This document shows positions 8,512-17,636 of a stretch of DNA of 64,000 nt, piece by piece. Numbering within the stretch: the stretch's first letter is position 1; each line of letters opens with the position of its first letter. A program made the position numbers and the translations under genes. The stretch covers positions 306,437 to 370,436 of the forward strand of contig NZ_JARGZF010000001.1 of NCBI RefSeq assembly GCF_029222705.1, in the 5' to 3' direction. The stretch comes from Knoellia sp. p5-6-4. GTDB lineage: Bacteria; Actinomycetota; Actinomycetes; Actinomycetales; Dermatophilaceae. The notes under the pieces were generated by a model. That model was not told the origin of the DNA. It was given only the letters and a program-made list of their open reading frames with translations, and did not search any database.

Positions 8512-8964
8512 TCAGGCCGTTGCCTGGCGGCCGCGGCGCCCCAGCTCGGCCACCGCGGAGGCCAGGGCGATCGGGTCGAGGGGGTGCGGCACCGCGAGGT
8601 CGGCCTGCGACCACGTGGCCAGCCAGCCGTCCTGCGGGCGGCCCGTCAGCACCAGGACGGGCGGGCAGTTGTAGAGCTCGTTCTTCAGCTGCCGGCACAG
8701 GCCGAGACCGCCGGTGGGGGCCGCCTCGCCGTCCAGCACCAGCACGTCGAAGTGACCGTTCTCCACGGCCTCGATGACCGCGGGGGCGGTGGCGCACTCG
8801 CGCCACCGCGTGACCTCCACGTCGCGGGCCGGACGGCGGCCGACGTTGACACGAACGGCGTCGCGGGTGGTGATGTCGTCGCTGTAGAGCAGCACCGAGA
8901 TCTGGCGGACGGCGGAGCCGCCGGTAGCCGGGTTCGAGGCTGCGGTCGCGTGCGGAGCGGTCAT
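8512..8964 (-). CDS. Stand-alone receiver-like protein (probable pseudo-receiver)
   Basis: A 150-residue protein with the fold pattern of a two-component receiver: an acidic pair in VLLYSDD, the phospho-acceptor position in VLVLDGEA, and a Thr in VLTGR. The invariant lysine that normally precedes proline near the end (KP) is a histidine here (AVPHPLDP). There is no output domain. It may therefore signal without normal phosphorylation, or act as a protein-binding module. It precedes trpD with a 5-base gap, and the ATG fits a leaderless promoter. Confidence 0.75.
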   Translation of the reverse strand: MTAPHATAASNPATGGSAVRQISVLLYSDDITTRDAVRVNVGRRPARDVEVTRWRECATAPAVIEAVENGHFDVLVLDGEAAPTGGLGLCRQLKNELYNCPPVLVLTGRPQDGWLATWSQADLAVPHPLDPIALASAVAELGRRGRQATA

Positions 8965-8971
8965 GGCGTGA

Positions 8972-8977
8972 ATCCTA
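8972..8977 (-). promoter_or_regulatory. Leaderless-type -10 box (TAGGAT) for receiver-trpD
   Basis: On the minus strand TAGGAT ends 7 bases before the ATG at 8964. The gap to ctaE (8965-9152) is the divergent control region for the two operons. Confidence 0.5.
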
Positions 8978-9152
8978 GCGGGGCCGCCCGGACCGGCAGG
9001 AGACACACCCGCCGGTCGAGGGCAGCAGGCCGCGGGCGCAGGCACCTGCCGACCCCGTCTGCGCGGTTCGGGCACACCGCGCGCGCCCGCCCCGCACACC
9101 GACGACACCCAAGGGGGGGTCGACGGTGTGCCGCGATGCGAATGTGGCAATA

Positions 9153-9827
9153 ATGGCGCACGTGGCGACAGCATCCGCAGTGCAACCAGGTACCCCCGGC
9201 CCCGTAGGGTCCATCCCCGGACACGGTCCCGTGACCCGCCCGAACATGGTCTCGGTCGGGACGATCGTGTGGCTCGCCAGCGAGCTGATGTTCTTCGCGG
9301 GCCTGTTCGCGATGTACTTCACGATCCGCGGGGTCGAGCCGGAGCTGTGGGACGAGCGCACGAGCCAGCTCAACATCCCCTTCGCCACCATCAACACCCT
9401 GATCCTCGTGATCTCCTCGGTGTGGTGCCAGCTCGGCGTCCACGCCGCGGAGCACGGCAAGGCGCACCGGGGTGACGCGACGCTGTTCAACATCAGCGCC
9501 TGGGGCATGCGCGAGTGGTACGTGCTCACCTACATCTTCGGCGCGGTCTTCGTCTCCGGCCAGGTGCTCGAGTACGCCGAGCTCGTCCACGAGGGCGTCA
9601 CCCTCGCGTCCGACGCCTACGGCTCGGTCTTCTACCTCACCACCGGCTTCCACGCCCTCCACGTGACCGGCGGTCTGCTCGCCTTCCTGCTGATCATCGG
9701 CCGCACCTTCACGACCCGGACCTACAGCCACAACCAGGCGGCCGGCGCTGTCGTGACCTCCTACTACTGGCACTTCGTCGACGTCGTGTGGATCGCGCTC
9801 TTCGCGACGATCTACCTGCTGCGGTGA
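9153..9827 (+). CDS. ctaE: Cytochrome c oxidase subunit III
   Basis: Subunit III of the aa3-type terminal oxidase, an integral membrane protein. After a short N-terminal tail, five hydrophobic segments follow, starting [20 protein letters not shown] and ending [20 protein letters not shown], which are typical subunit III signatures. Length (about 224) is normal for actinobacteria. The start is uncertain: ATG 9153 or the in-frame GTG 9162, with no clear ribosome site. It leads the ctaE-qcrC-qcrA-qcrB operon, which joins oxidase and bc1 genes as expected for a bcc-aa3 supercomplex. Confidence 0.93.
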   Translation: MAHVATASAVQPGTPGPVGSIPGHGPVTRPNMVSVGTIVWLASELMFFAGLFAMYFTIRGVEPELWDERTSQLNIPFATINTLILVISSVWCQLGVHAAEHGKAHRGDATLFNISAWGMREWYVLTYIFGAVFVSGQVLEYAELVHEGVTLASDAYGSVFYLTTGFHALHVTGGLLAFLLIIGRTFTTRTYSHNQAAGAVVTSYYWHFVDVVWIALFATIYLLR

Positions 9828-9891
9828 GAGCCATCCGGAACAGCCCCCGTAACCGAACAACTCGACGACAGCACACGTTCAGGAGCGCACT

Positions 9892-10674
9892 GTGAACGCA
9901 CTGGCCGCCCGCCGACGGCACCCGGCCGCCATCGCCCTCCTCATCCTGGTGGGCCTCCTGGTGACCGGCGCGGCCTATGCCGCCCTGGCGCCGAAGCCGG
10001 CCCAGGCCTCCACCACGAGCGCCGCCCAGGTCGAGGAGGGCAAGAAGCTCTTCCAGGCCAACTGCTCGACCTGCCACGGCCTCAACGGCGAGGGCACGCA
10101 GGACGGCCCGAGCCTCGCGGGCGTCGGCGCCGCCGCGGTCGACTTCCAGGTCGGCACCGGTCGCATGCCCATGACGCGCCCCGACGTGCAGGCCCCCCGC
10201 AAGGAGGTCCAGTTCAGCGACGAGGACATCGCCGCCATGGCCGCCTACGTCGCGTCGCTGGCGCCGGGCCCGGCCGTCCCCGAGGAGGAGTACGCCTCCG
10301 GAGAGGGCGGTGACGTCGCCAAGGGTGCCGAGCTGTTCCGCGTCAACTGCGCCATGTGCCACAACTTCGCCGGTTCCGGCGGAGCCCTGACCCGCGGCAA
10401 GTACGCCCCCTCGCTGCGCGACATCGAGGGCAAGCACATCTACGAGGCGATGGCCACCGGCCCGCAGTCGATGCCCGTCTTCAACGACACCAACATCAGC
10501 CCGGAGAGCAAGCGCGACATCATCGCGTTCCTGCACACCCTCGACGAGCAGGAGAACGTCGGCGGCATGGCGCTCGGCAACCTCGGCCCTGTCTCCGAGG
10601 GGCTGTTCATCTGGGTGTTCGGCCTCGGCATCATGATCGGCTTCGCCGTCTGGCTCGGACAGAAATCGGCCTGA
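9892..10674 (+). CDS. qcrC: Diheme cytochrome c of the bcc complex
   Basis: The 260-residue protein has an N-terminal signal anchor (AIALLILVGLLVTGAAYAAL), two CxxCH heme sites (CSTCH, CAMCH) and a C-terminal membrane helix (GLFIWVFGLGIMIGFAVWL). In actinobacteria this diheme cytochrome replaces soluble cytochrome c and passes electrons directly from the bc complex to the oxidase. AGGAG sits 6 bases before the GTG at 9892. The gap after ctaE is 64 bases. Confidence 0.96.
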   Translation: MNALAARRRHPAAIALLILVGLLVTGAAYAALAPKPAQASTTSAAQVEEGKKLFQANCSTCHGLNGEGTQDGPSLAGVGAAAVDFQVGTGRMPMTRPDVQAPRKEVQFSDEDIAAMAAYVASLAPGPAVPEEEYASGEGGDVAKGAELFRVNCAMCHNFAGSGGALTRGKYAPSLRDIEGKHIYEAMATGPQSMPVFNDTNISPESKRDIIAFLHTLDEQENVGGMALGNLGPVSEGLFIWVFGLGIMIGFAVWLGQKSA

Positions 10675-10720
10675 TGCCCACCGCACTCGACCACTGCGAA
10701 CCGACAGGATCGACCACAGC

Positions 10721-11812
10721 ATGAACGAACACGGCACTGAGCACGGCGGCCAGGTGGCCCAGCCGGGATCCGAGGGCTACGGCAGCTCCGCGGTGCGGCT
10801 CGACCAAGGGCACATCGAGGGCACCGGCGGCCTGCCGGCGCGCTTCGAGAACCCGGGCATGCCCCCGCACATCCACCGCGCCGCCGACCTCGACGAGCGC
10901 GCCGCCAAGCGCGCCGAGAAGCAGGTCGCCGCGATGTTCGGCCTCTCGATGCTCGGCACCTTCGTCTTCATCGTCGCCTACTTCGCGATCCCGATGGAGA
11001 ACCAGGTCTTCATCCCGGGTATCGGCAAGGCCAACCTGTCCAACGTCGTCCTCGGCGTCTCGCTGGCCCTCGGCCTGCTCGGCATCGGCATCGGCGCGGT
11101 CCACTGGGCCAAGACCCTCATGCCCGACGAGGAAGTGGTCGAGGAGCGCCACCCGCTGCGCTCCCCCGACGAGGCCCGTGGCGGCTTCGTCAAGACGATG
11201 CTGACCGGTGGCACCGACGCCCAGCTCGACCGCCGTCCCCTCATCAAGTACAGCCTCGGTGGCGCCCTCGGCCTGTTCGCCCTGCCGATGGTGCTGCAGG
11301 TGGCCGGCAGCCTCGGCCCCCTGCCGAAGGACGAGCTCTCCAAGACCATGTGGAAGAAGGGCGACCGCCTCGTGCGCGACCCCGAGCACACCCCGATCAA
11401 GGCCACCGACGTGACCATCGGCTCGGTCTTCCACGTGCTGCCGGAGTCCATCAAGGAGTCCCACCACGTCCTCGAGGACAAGGCCAAGGCCGCCGTCCTC
11501 CTCATGCGCCTCGAGCCGGGCATCATCCAGGTCGCCAAGGCACGCGACTGGGGCTACGAGGGCATCGTCGCCTACTCCAAGATCTGCACGCACGTGGGCT
11601 GCCCCGTCGGTCTCTACGAGCAGCAGACGCACCACCTGCTGTGCCCGTGTCACCAGTCCACCTTCGACGTGACGCAGGACTGCAAGGTCATCTTCGGCCC
11701 GGCCAAGCGACCGCTGCCCCAGCTGAAGATCACCGTTGACGCCGAGGGTTACCTGGTGGCCGACGCCCCGTTCCAGGAAGCAGTCGGCCCGAGCTTCTGG
11801 GAGCGTGGATGA
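10721..11812 (+). CDS. qcrA: Rieske iron-sulfur protein of the bcc complex
   Basis: A 363-residue protein with three membrane segments before the cluster domain. The [2Fe-2S] motifs are visible as CTHVGC and, 16 residues on, CPCHQSTFD, each giving one Cys and one His ligand. It oxidises menaquinol together with QcrB. The stop overlaps the qcrB start (ATGA), indicating coupled translation. The long, charged N-terminal extension with histidines is typical of actinobacterial QcrA. Confidence 0.96.
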   Translation: MNEHGTEHGGQVAQPGSEGYGSSAVRLDQGHIEGTGGLPARFENPGMPPHIHRAADLDERAAKRAEKQVAAMFGLSMLGTFVFIVAYFAIPMENQVFIPGIGKANLSNVVLGVSLALGLLGIGIGAVHWAKTLMPDEEVVEERHPLRSPDEARGGFVKTMLTGGTDAQLDRRPLIKYSLGGALGLFALPMVLQVAGSLGPLPKDELSKTMWKKGDRLVRDPEHTPIKATDVTIGSVFHVLPESIKESHHVLEDKAKAAVLLMRLEPGIIQVAKARDWGYEGIVAYSKICTHVGCPVGLYEQQTHHLLCPCHQSTFDVTQDCKVIFGPAKRPLPQLKITVDAEGYLVADAPFQEAVGPSFWERG

Positions 11813-13593
11813 GCACCGCAGACAACGCATCTGGCGCAGACCGACTGCGCGCCAACGACGCCCGACCCGAGGCCCCCGTCGGTGGCGGCCTGAGGAAGGT
11901 CGGCGGCGTCGCCGGCTGGGTCGATGACCGCACCGGCGCCGCCAAGGGCGTCGGCTACCTCATGAAGAAGGTCTTCCCCGACCACTGGTCGTTCATGCTC
12001 GGGGAGGTGGCAATGTACTCGATGGTCATCTGCCTGCTCACCGGCGCCTTCCTCACCTTCTGGTTCGTCCCGAGCGCGGGGCAGGTCGTCTACGAGGGCT
12101 CCTACCTCCCGCTGCGCGGCGTGACGATGTCCGAGGCCTACCGCTCGACGCTGGACATCTCCTTCGACATCCGCGGCGGCCTGATCATCCGGCAGATCCA
12201 CCACTGGGCGGCACTGCTGTTCATCGTGGCGATCAACGTGCACATGATGCGCGTGTTCTTCACCGGCGCCTTCCGCAAGCCGCGTGAGCTCAACTGGGTC
12301 CTCGGCGCGCAGCTGTCGATGCTGGCTCTCGTCGAGGGCTTCGCCGGCTACTCCCTCCCCGACGACCTGCTGTCGGGCACCGGCCTGCGGGCCGCCGAGG
12401 GCTTCATGCGCTCCATCCCCGTGATCGGCAGCTACGTCTCGTACTTCGTCTTCGGTGGAGCCTTCCCGGGCGAGGCGATCATCCCCCGCCTCTACTCGGT
12501 GCACGTGCTGCTGCTCCCGGCGATCCTCGTCGGTCTGTTCACCGCCCACATCGTGCTGGTTGCCGTGCAGAAGCACACCCAGTTCCCCGGGCCCGGCCGC
12601 ACCAACGAGAACGTCGTCGGCTTCCCGGTCATGCCGGTGTATGCCGCCAAGGCCGGCGGGTTCTTCTTCATCGTCTTCGGCGTGGTCGCCCTGATCTCGG
12701 CCCTGGTGACGATCAACCCGATCTGGGCGTACGGTCCCTACGACCCGTCGCCGGTGACCGCGGGCTCGCAGCCCGACTGGTACATGGGCTTCGCCGACGG
12801 CGCCCTGCGACTGCTGCCGGGCTGGCTCGAGTTCGAGGCGTTCGGGTTCACGTTCAGCTTCAACGTCATGATCGGCGCCATCCTGCTGATCCCGGTGATG
12901 TACGGCCTGATCACCCTCTACCCGTTCCTCGAGGAGTGGGTGACCGGCGACAAGCGGGAGCACCACCTGCTCGACCGCCCGCGCAACAACCCGACGCGCA
13001 CCGGTATCGGCATGGCCGGCATCGCCGCCTACGCCGTGCTGATGTTCGCCGCGGGCAACGACCTGATGGCGATCAAGCTGGGCCTGTCCATCAACGACAT
13101 CACCATCGCGCTGCGGACGCTCTTCTTCGTCCTGCCCGTGGTCGCCTTCTGGGTCACCAAGCGGATCTGCCTGAGCCTGCAGCGCCGCGACCGCGACCTG
13201 GTGCTGCACGGCCGGGAGACCGGACGCATCATCCGCACCGCGGAGGGCCGCTTCTACGAGCGGCACGAGCCGCTCGACCCCTACACCCGCTGGAAGCTGG
13301 TGCAGCACGAGCAGCACCGGCCGCTGGAGCTCGAGTCGGGGGTCGACGAGAACGGTGTGGCTGCGCCCAACGCTCGCAGCCAGCGTCTTCGGGCGAAGGT
13401 GTCGCACTTCTTCTTCAAGGACCGCGTCGAGCCCGTCACCCCGGCAGAGCTCGAGGCCGCCCATCACGACGGCCACCACGCGGAGGAGATCGAGCACCAG
13501 GAGCCCGGTGGCGCCCCGCTCGTCGAGATGGCGTCGTCCAGCTCCGGTGACAACCCGGACACGGCGGAGCCCGGCCGACACCGCGGTCACTGA
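11809..13593 (+). CDS. qcrB: Cytochrome b subunit of the bcc complex
   Basis: Integral membrane di-heme cytochrome b that carries the menaquinol sites. Paired heme ligands are seen in IRQIHHWAALLFIVAINVHM and, on a later helix, YSVHVLLLPAILVGLFTAHI. The QP-site PEWY is replaced by QPDWYMGF, as in other actinobacteria. With 594 residues it has a longer hydrophilic C-terminal tail than proteobacterial versions. It overlaps qcrA by 4 bases and is followed directly by a strong terminator, so it ends the operon. Confidence 0.96.
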   Translation: MSTADNASGADRLRANDARPEAPVGGGLRKVGGVAGWVDDRTGAAKGVGYLMKKVFPDHWSFMLGEVAMYSMVICLLTGAFLTFWFVPSAGQVVYEGSYLPLRGVTMSEAYRSTLDISFDIRGGLIIRQIHHWAALLFIVAINVHMMRVFFTGAFRKPRELNWVLGAQLSMLALVEGFAGYSLPDDLLSGTGLRAAEGFMRSIPVIGSYVSYFVFGGAFPGEAIIPRLYSVHVLLLPAILVGLFTAHIVLVAVQKHTQFPGPGRTNENVVGFPVMPVYAAKAGGFFFIVFGVVALISALVTINPIWAYGPYDPSPVTAGSQPDWYMGFADGALRLLPGWLEFEAFGFTFSFNVMIGAILLIPVMYGLITLYPFLEEWVTGDKREHHLLDRPRNNPTRTGIGMAGIAAYAVLMFAAGNDLMAIKLGLSINDITIALRTLFFVLPVVAFWVTKRICLSLQRRDRDLVLHGRETGRIIRTAEGRFYERHEPLDPYTRWKLVQHEQHRPLELESGVDENGVAAPNARSQRLRAKVSHFFFKDRVEPVTPAELEAAHHDGHHAEEIEHQEPGGAPLVEMASSSSGDNPDTAEPGRHRGH

Positions 13594-13612
13594 GCCTGCA
13601 GTACGGCTGTCG

Positions 13613-13658
13613 CGAGAGGTGCCGCACCCCTTCCCGGGGTGCGGCACCTCTCGCCTTT
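13613..13658 (+). terminator. Rho-independent terminator after qcrB
   Basis: An 18-bp perfect stem (13613-13630 with 13636-13653) and a 5-base loop, followed by CCTTTTC. It closes the ctaE-qcrCAB operon and may also stop transcripts of the convergent DUF167 gene. Confidence 0.9.
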
Positions 13659-13681
13659 TCCGGCCTGGGTGGAGTCCCCGC

Positions 13682-13972
13682 TCAGCGCCGCTCGAGCAGC
13701 TCGCCCAGGCGCTGCTCGGCCCCAGCCGGGGCAGGGTCGATGTCGAGCACCTTCGTGCGGCTGTGCTCCCCCGTCACGAGCCGGACGTCACCACGAGGCA
13801 CACCGAAGGCCGCCGCCACCGCGTCGAGGACCGCTGCCGTCGCAGCGCCCTCCACGGCCCGCTGGGCCACCCGCACCACCAGCGCAGGCGCCTGTCCCCC
13901 GGTCCCGTCGCCGTAGCGCCCTCCCACGGCCGTGCGGGACGCGCCGGGCCGGACCCTCACGGTGATGCGCAC
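13682..13972 (-). CDS. DUF167 (YggU-like) family protein
   Basis: A 96-residue protein matching the DUF167/YggU pattern: ITVRVRPGASRT at the start, a middle helix region AVLDAVAAAFGVPRGDVRLV, then GEHSRTKVLDI. The family has a known fold but no settled function. Its GTG start is only 20 bases from the divergent metallopeptidase gene, so both promoters must overlap each other's coding regions, which fits leaderless transcription. Confidence 0.85.
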   Translation of the reverse strand: MRITVRVRPGASRTAVGGRYGDGTGGQAPALVVRVAQRAVEGAATAAVLDAVAAAFGVPRGDVRLVTGEHSRTKVLDIDPAPAGAEQRLGELLERR

Positions 13973-13992
13973 GCAGCCAGCATGGCAGGCTG

Positions 13993-14352
13993 GTGCGCGT
14001 GCAGGAGATGAGCCGTCAGGAGTTCGAGGACGCCGTCGGTGACGCCCTCGATGCCGTGCCCGCCGAGCTCATGGCCCTGCTCGACAACGTCGTCTTCTTC
14101 GTCGAGGACGAACCGCCACCCGAGGACCCGGACCTGCTGGGGGTCTACGACGGGGTGCCCCTCACCGAGCGGGGCGACGCCTGGGCGATGGGCGCACTTC
14201 CCGACCGCATCACGGTCTACCGCGGACCACTGCTGCGCATGTGCGTCGACCGCGACGAGCTGCTCGACGAGATCGCGATCACCGTCGTGCACGAGATCGC
14301 CCACCACTTCGGCATCGACGACCACCGCCTGCACGAGCTCGGCTGGGCCTGA
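13993..14352 (+). CDS. Minimal zincin-type metallopeptidase family protein
   Basis: About 119 residues, ending in VVHEIAHHFGIDDHRLHELG. This HExxHxxGxxD motif defines the small bacterial zincin-like family (PF06262 type). The upstream part has only short conserved strands (VVFFVEDEPP). Its substrate is unknown. Possible starts are GTG 13993, GTG 13999 and ATG 14008; the AGGAG next to 14008 is too close to serve it. It precedes a hairpin shared with ctaF. Confidence 0.82.
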   Translation: MRVQEMSRQEFEDAVGDALDAVPAELMALLDNVVFFVEDEPPPEDPDLLGVYDGVPLTERGDAWAMGALPDRITVYRGPLLRMCVDRDELLDEIAITVVHEIAHHFGIDDHRLHELGWA

Positions 14353-14399
14353 TGCCCCGTCACGAGGACACGAGTACCAAGCTGCCCCGCCCGGACAGC

Positions 14400-14433
14400 A
14401 GGACGCCCCGCCGGTCTCCCGGCGGGGCGTCCT
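14400..14433. terminator. Hairpin between convergent metallopeptidase and ctaF genes
   Basis: A 15-bp perfect stem (14400-14414 with 14419-14433) and a TCTC loop. There is no U-run on either strand, so it may be a bidirectional, stem-driven terminator. Confidence 0.6.
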
Positions 14434-14451
14434 GGTCGGCGTGCTCGGCGG

Positions 14452-14853
14452 TCAGACCGCCTCGTCGCCCGTGAAGTACTCGAAGGTCCAGCCGATGAGG
14501 GCGACGACCCCGAAGGCCGCACCGATGATGAACATCCACCAGCCGATGGCCAGGCCGAGGAAGCAGATCGAGGCTGCGGCGGCCAGCGGCAGCGGCCACC
14601 ACGAGTGCGGGCTGAAGAACCCGTAGTCACCCTCGAGCTCGGCGATCTCCCCGCCCGGGTTGTCCTCGGGGCGCTCGGGCAGCCGTCGCCCGGTCGCCCA
14701 GAGGTAGAAGGCGATCATGCCGCCGAGGCCGGCGCTCAGCAGCAGCGCGACCGGTCCCACCGGCTCCGACCAGTCCGTGACGATGCCGTAGATGATCCCG
14801 ACCGGGACGAAGAACGCCCCGACGATGAGGAAGAGCTTGTACTCGATCTTCAC
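14452..14853 (-). CDS. ctaF: Cytochrome c oxidase subunit IV (actinobacterial)
   Basis: A 133-residue membrane protein with four hydrophobic segments (LFLIVGAFFVPVGIIYGIV first, MFIIGAAFGVVALIGWTFEY last) and the motif GDYGFFSPHSWWPL, all typical of the actinobacterial subunit IV. The GTG at 14853 is 5 bases after the ctaD stop, so it is the last gene of ctaC-ctaD-ctaF. Confidence 0.92.
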   Translation of the reverse strand: MKIEYKLFLIVGAFFVPVGIIYGIVTDWSEPVGPVALLLSAGLGGMIAFYLWATGRRLPERPEDNPGGEIAELEGDYGFFSPHSWWPLPLAAAASICFLGLAIGWWMFIIGAAFGVVALIGWTFEYFTGDEAV

Positions 14854-14858
14854 AGGGG

Positions 14859-16652
14859 TCAGCGCTCCTCGTGGAAACGGCCGTGCTTGTCCGTGCCGTC
14901 GAACTCGCCGGTCTGGTGGGGGTGGCGGCCCTGGCCGAGGTCGGCCGGACCGAGGACCTTGGCCAGCGTGTCGGCGTCCGGCTGCGGCCCGGCGACCGGG
15001 GCCGCCTCGGGGTGGTGCAGGTCGAAGGCCGGGCGCTCGGAACGGATCCGCGGGATGGTGTCGAAGTTGTGCCGCGGCGGCGGGCAGCTGGTGGCCCACT
15101 CGAGCGACGCGCCGTAGCCCCACGGGTCGTTGGTCTCGACCAGCGGCGCCGTGCGCCAGGTCTTCCAGACGTTGTAGAGGAACGGCAGGGTCGAGGCCGC
15201 CAGCAGGAAGGCGCCGGCGCTCGAGACGCGGTTCTCCCACGTGAAGCCGTCCTCGGGCAGGTAGTCGGCGTAGCGGCGAGGCATGCCGTCGACGCCGAGC
15301 ACGTGCTGGATGAGGAAGGTCGTGTGGAAGCCGATGAACAGCAGCCAGAAGTGGATCTTGCCGAGCGTCTCGTCGAGCATGCGGCCGGTGAACTTGGGCC
15401 ACCAGAAGTAGAAGCCGGCGAACATCGCGAAGACCACGGTGCCGAACACGACGTAGTGGAAGTGCGCCACCACGAAGTAGGTGTCGGACAGGTGGAAGTC
15501 CAGGGCGGGGCTCGAGAGGATGATGCCCGTCAGGCCTCCGAAGAGGAAGGTCACGAGGAAGCCGATGGTCCACAGCATCGGGGTCTCGAAGGTGACCTTG
15601 CCGCCCCACATGGTGCCGATCCAGTTGAAGAACTTCACACCGGTCGGCACGGCGATGAGCATCGTCATCACCGCGAAGAACGGCAGGAGCACTTGTCCCG
15701 TGGCGTACATGTGGTGCGCCCAGACCGTCACGGACAGGGCGGCGATCGCGATCGTCGCGAACACCAGCGTCTTGTAGCCGAAGATCGGCTTGCGGGAGAA
15801 CACCGGCAGGATCTCGGTCACGATGCCGAAGAAGGGCAGCGCGATGATGTAGACCTCGGGGTGCCCGAAGAACCAGAACAGGTGCTGCCACAGCATCGGG
15901 CCGCCGTTGCCGGGGTCGAAGACGTGCGCGCCGAACTTGCGGTCGGCGCCCAGGGCCAGCAGCGCGGCGGCCAGCACCGGGAACGCCATCAGCACGAGGA
16001 TCGAGGTCACCAAGATGTTCCAGGTGAAGATCGGCATCCGGAACATGGTCATGCCGGGGGCACGCATGCAGATGATCGTGGTGATGAAGTTGACGGCGCC
16101 GAGGATGGTGCCGAAGCCACCGAGGGCCAGACCGAAGACCCACAGGTCGCCGCCGAGGCCCGGGCTGTACGTCGCGTCGGACAGCGGCGCGTAGGCGAAC
16201 CAGCCGAACGACGCAGCACCCGAGGGGGTGAGGAACCCGCCGGCCGCGATGAGCCCGCCGAACAGGTACAGCCAGTAGGCGAACATGTTCAGGCGCGGGA
16301 AGGCGACGTCGGGCGCGCCGATCTGGATCGGCATGAGGGCGTTGGCGAACCCGGCGAACAGCGGTGTCGCGAACAGCAGCAGCATGATCGTGCCGTGCAT
16401 CGTGAACAGCTGGTTGAACTGCTCGGGGCTGTCCACCACCTGCAGTCCGGGGTTGATCAGCTCGGCCCGGATGACCAGCGCCATCAGGCCGCCCAGCATG
16501 AACCAGATGAACGCCGTGATGAAGTACAGGTTTCCGATGACCTTGTGGTCGGTCGTCGTCATCCACTTCACGACAGTGGCCCCGGGGGCAACCCGTCGGC
16601 GCGTGACGGTCTCAGCCGTCCGCAGGTAGGTCGACTCGCTCGTGGCGCTCAT
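14859..16652 (-). CDS. ctaD: Cytochrome c oxidase subunit I
   Basis: The catalytic subunit of the aa3 oxidase: it reduces oxygen to water and pumps protons. The low-spin heme ligand region is in [20 protein letters not shown]. The CuB ligands and cross-linked Tyr lie in [14 protein letters not shown], the CuB His pair in AHHMYATGQ, and the heme a3/a ligands in [17 protein letters not shown]. It is 597 residues with a hydrophilic tail. Only 2 bases separate it from the ctaC stop. Confidence 0.97.
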   Translation of the reverse strand: MSATSESTYLRTAETVTRRRVAPGATVVKWMTTTDHKVIGNLYFITAFIWFMLGGLMALVIRAELINPGLQVVDSPEQFNQLFTMHGTIMLLLFATPLFAGFANALMPIQIGAPDVAFPRLNMFAYWLYLFGGLIAAGGFLTPSGAASFGWFAYAPLSDATYSPGLGGDLWVFGLALGGFGTILGAVNFITTIICMRAPGMTMFRMPIFTWNILVTSILVLMAFPVLAAALLALGADRKFGAHVFDPGNGGPMLWQHLFWFFGHPEVYIIALPFFGIVTEILPVFSRKPIFGYKTLVFATIAIAALSVTVWAHHMYATGQVLLPFFAVMTMLIAVPTGVKFFNWIGTMWGGKVTFETPMLWTIGFLVTFLFGGLTGIILSSPALDFHLSDTYFVVAHFHYVVFGTVVFAMFAGFYFWWPKFTGRMLDETLGKIHFWLLFIGFHTTFLIQHVLGVDGMPRRYADYLPEDGFTWENRVSSAGAFLLAASTLPFLYNVWKTWRTAPLVETNDPWGYGASLEWATSCPPPRHNFDTIPRIRSERPAFDLHHPEAAPVAGPQPDADTLAKVLGPADLGQGRHPHQTGEFDGTDKHGRFHEER

Positions 16653-16654
16653 GC

Positions 16655-17542
16655 TCAGTTGCTCCCAGCGTTCTCAAGTTTGTCCGCGTCCTCGTCCATG
16701 ATCTCCTCACGGTTGAGGCCGTTGTCGAGCTGTCCCTCGTTGCCCTTGGCCTTCAGCTCGGCGATGTGCCGGTCGTACTCCGCCTGCTCGACGACCTTGA
16801 CGTTGAAGAGCATCTGCGAGTGGTAGGCGCCGCACAGCTCGGCGCACTTGCCCTGGAAGGTGCCGGTCTGGGTCGGCACGACCTGGAAGCGGTTGACCTT
16901 GCCCGGGATCATGTCCAGCTTCTGGAGGAAGGCCGGGATCCAGAACGAGTGGATGACGTCGCGCGCGGTGAGCTGGAACTCGACGCGCTTGTTGACCGGC
17001 AGGTACAGGGTCGGCAGCGTCTCCTCGACACCCGGCTCACCCGTCAGCTGGGCGTGGGTGCCGGTCTCGTAGACCTGCTCGTTGACGTAGTTGAAGTCCC
17101 AGCTCCACTGCTTGCCGACCGCGTTGACCACGACGTCGGGCTGCTTGGAGGTGTCGAGCAGCGCCGACTCGTCGCGCTGGGTGTAGAAGAAGAGCACCGC
17201 GATCATCAGGACCGGGACGACGGTGTAGAGGATCTCGAGCGGCACGTTGTAGCGCAGCTGGACGGGCAGCGTGCCGTCGTCGTCACGCCGACGCCGGTAG
17301 GCCACGGCGCACCACAGGATCAGGCCCCACACGAGGACGCCGACCGCCAGGGCCGCGATCCAGGACCCGACCCAGAGGTTGGTCACGCGCTCGGCACCCT
17401 CGGTCGCCCCCCGCGGGAGGAGTCCGTCCTCCACCCGTCCGGCGCACCCGGTCAGGGCCAGCGCGCTGAGGCCGGCGGTCGCCGCCGTGAACCAGGTCCG
17501 ACGCCCTCGCGGGCGCGGCACAGAGTCGTCGTGCGGACGCAA
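16655..17542 (-). CDS. ctaC: Cytochrome c oxidase subunit II
   Basis: Carries the CuA centre that receives electrons from QcrC. An N-terminal lipoprotein-like signal (LSALALTGC) is followed by two membrane helices and a periplasm-side cupredoxin domain with the CuA motif [15 protein letters not shown] prefer the TTG at 17542 because AGAAGAAGG lies about 7 bases upstream; GTG 17575 has no ribosome site, and GTG 17521 would give a more compact signal peptide. First gene of the ctaC-ctaD-ctaF operon. Confidence 0.93.
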   Translation of the reverse strand: MRPHDDSVPRPRGRRTWFTAATAGLSALALTGCAGRVEDGLLPRGATEGAERVTNLWVGSWIAALAVGVLVWGLILWCAVAYRRRRDDDGTLPVQLRYNVPLEILYTVVPVLMIAVLFFYTQRDESALLDTSKQPDVVVNAVGKQWSWDFNYVNEQVYETGTHAQLTGEPGVEETLPTLYLPVNKRVEFQLTARDVIHSFWIPAFLQKLDMIPGKVNRFQVVPTQTGTFQGKCAELCGAYHSQMLFNVKVVEQAEYDRHIAELKAKGNEGQLDNGLNREEIMDEDADKLENAGSN

Positions 17543-17624
17543 CGGTGCACCTTCTTCTGACGAGAGACCAACCACGCGGCAAACCCTACTCCAGCCCGTT
17601 CCGTGAGTCCGGTCAGGGTGGGAC

Positions 17625-17630
17625 TAACGT
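17625..17630 (+). promoter_or_regulatory. Leaderless-type -10 box (TAACGT)
   Basis: Ends 6 bases before GTG 17637, the start of the NifS-like gene. There is no Shine-Dalgarno sequence. Confidence 0.5.
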
Positions 17631-17636
17631 CGGGGT

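Noticed and set aside
11749-13647. A 632-codon minus frame opposite qcrB
   Set aside because: Antisense shadow of qcrB; composition rich in His/Asp/Glu/Val without domains.
14871-16826. A 651-codon + strand frame opposite ctaD
   Set aside because: It is antisense to a fully conserved oxidase subunit, with repetitive charged composition and no recognisable domain.
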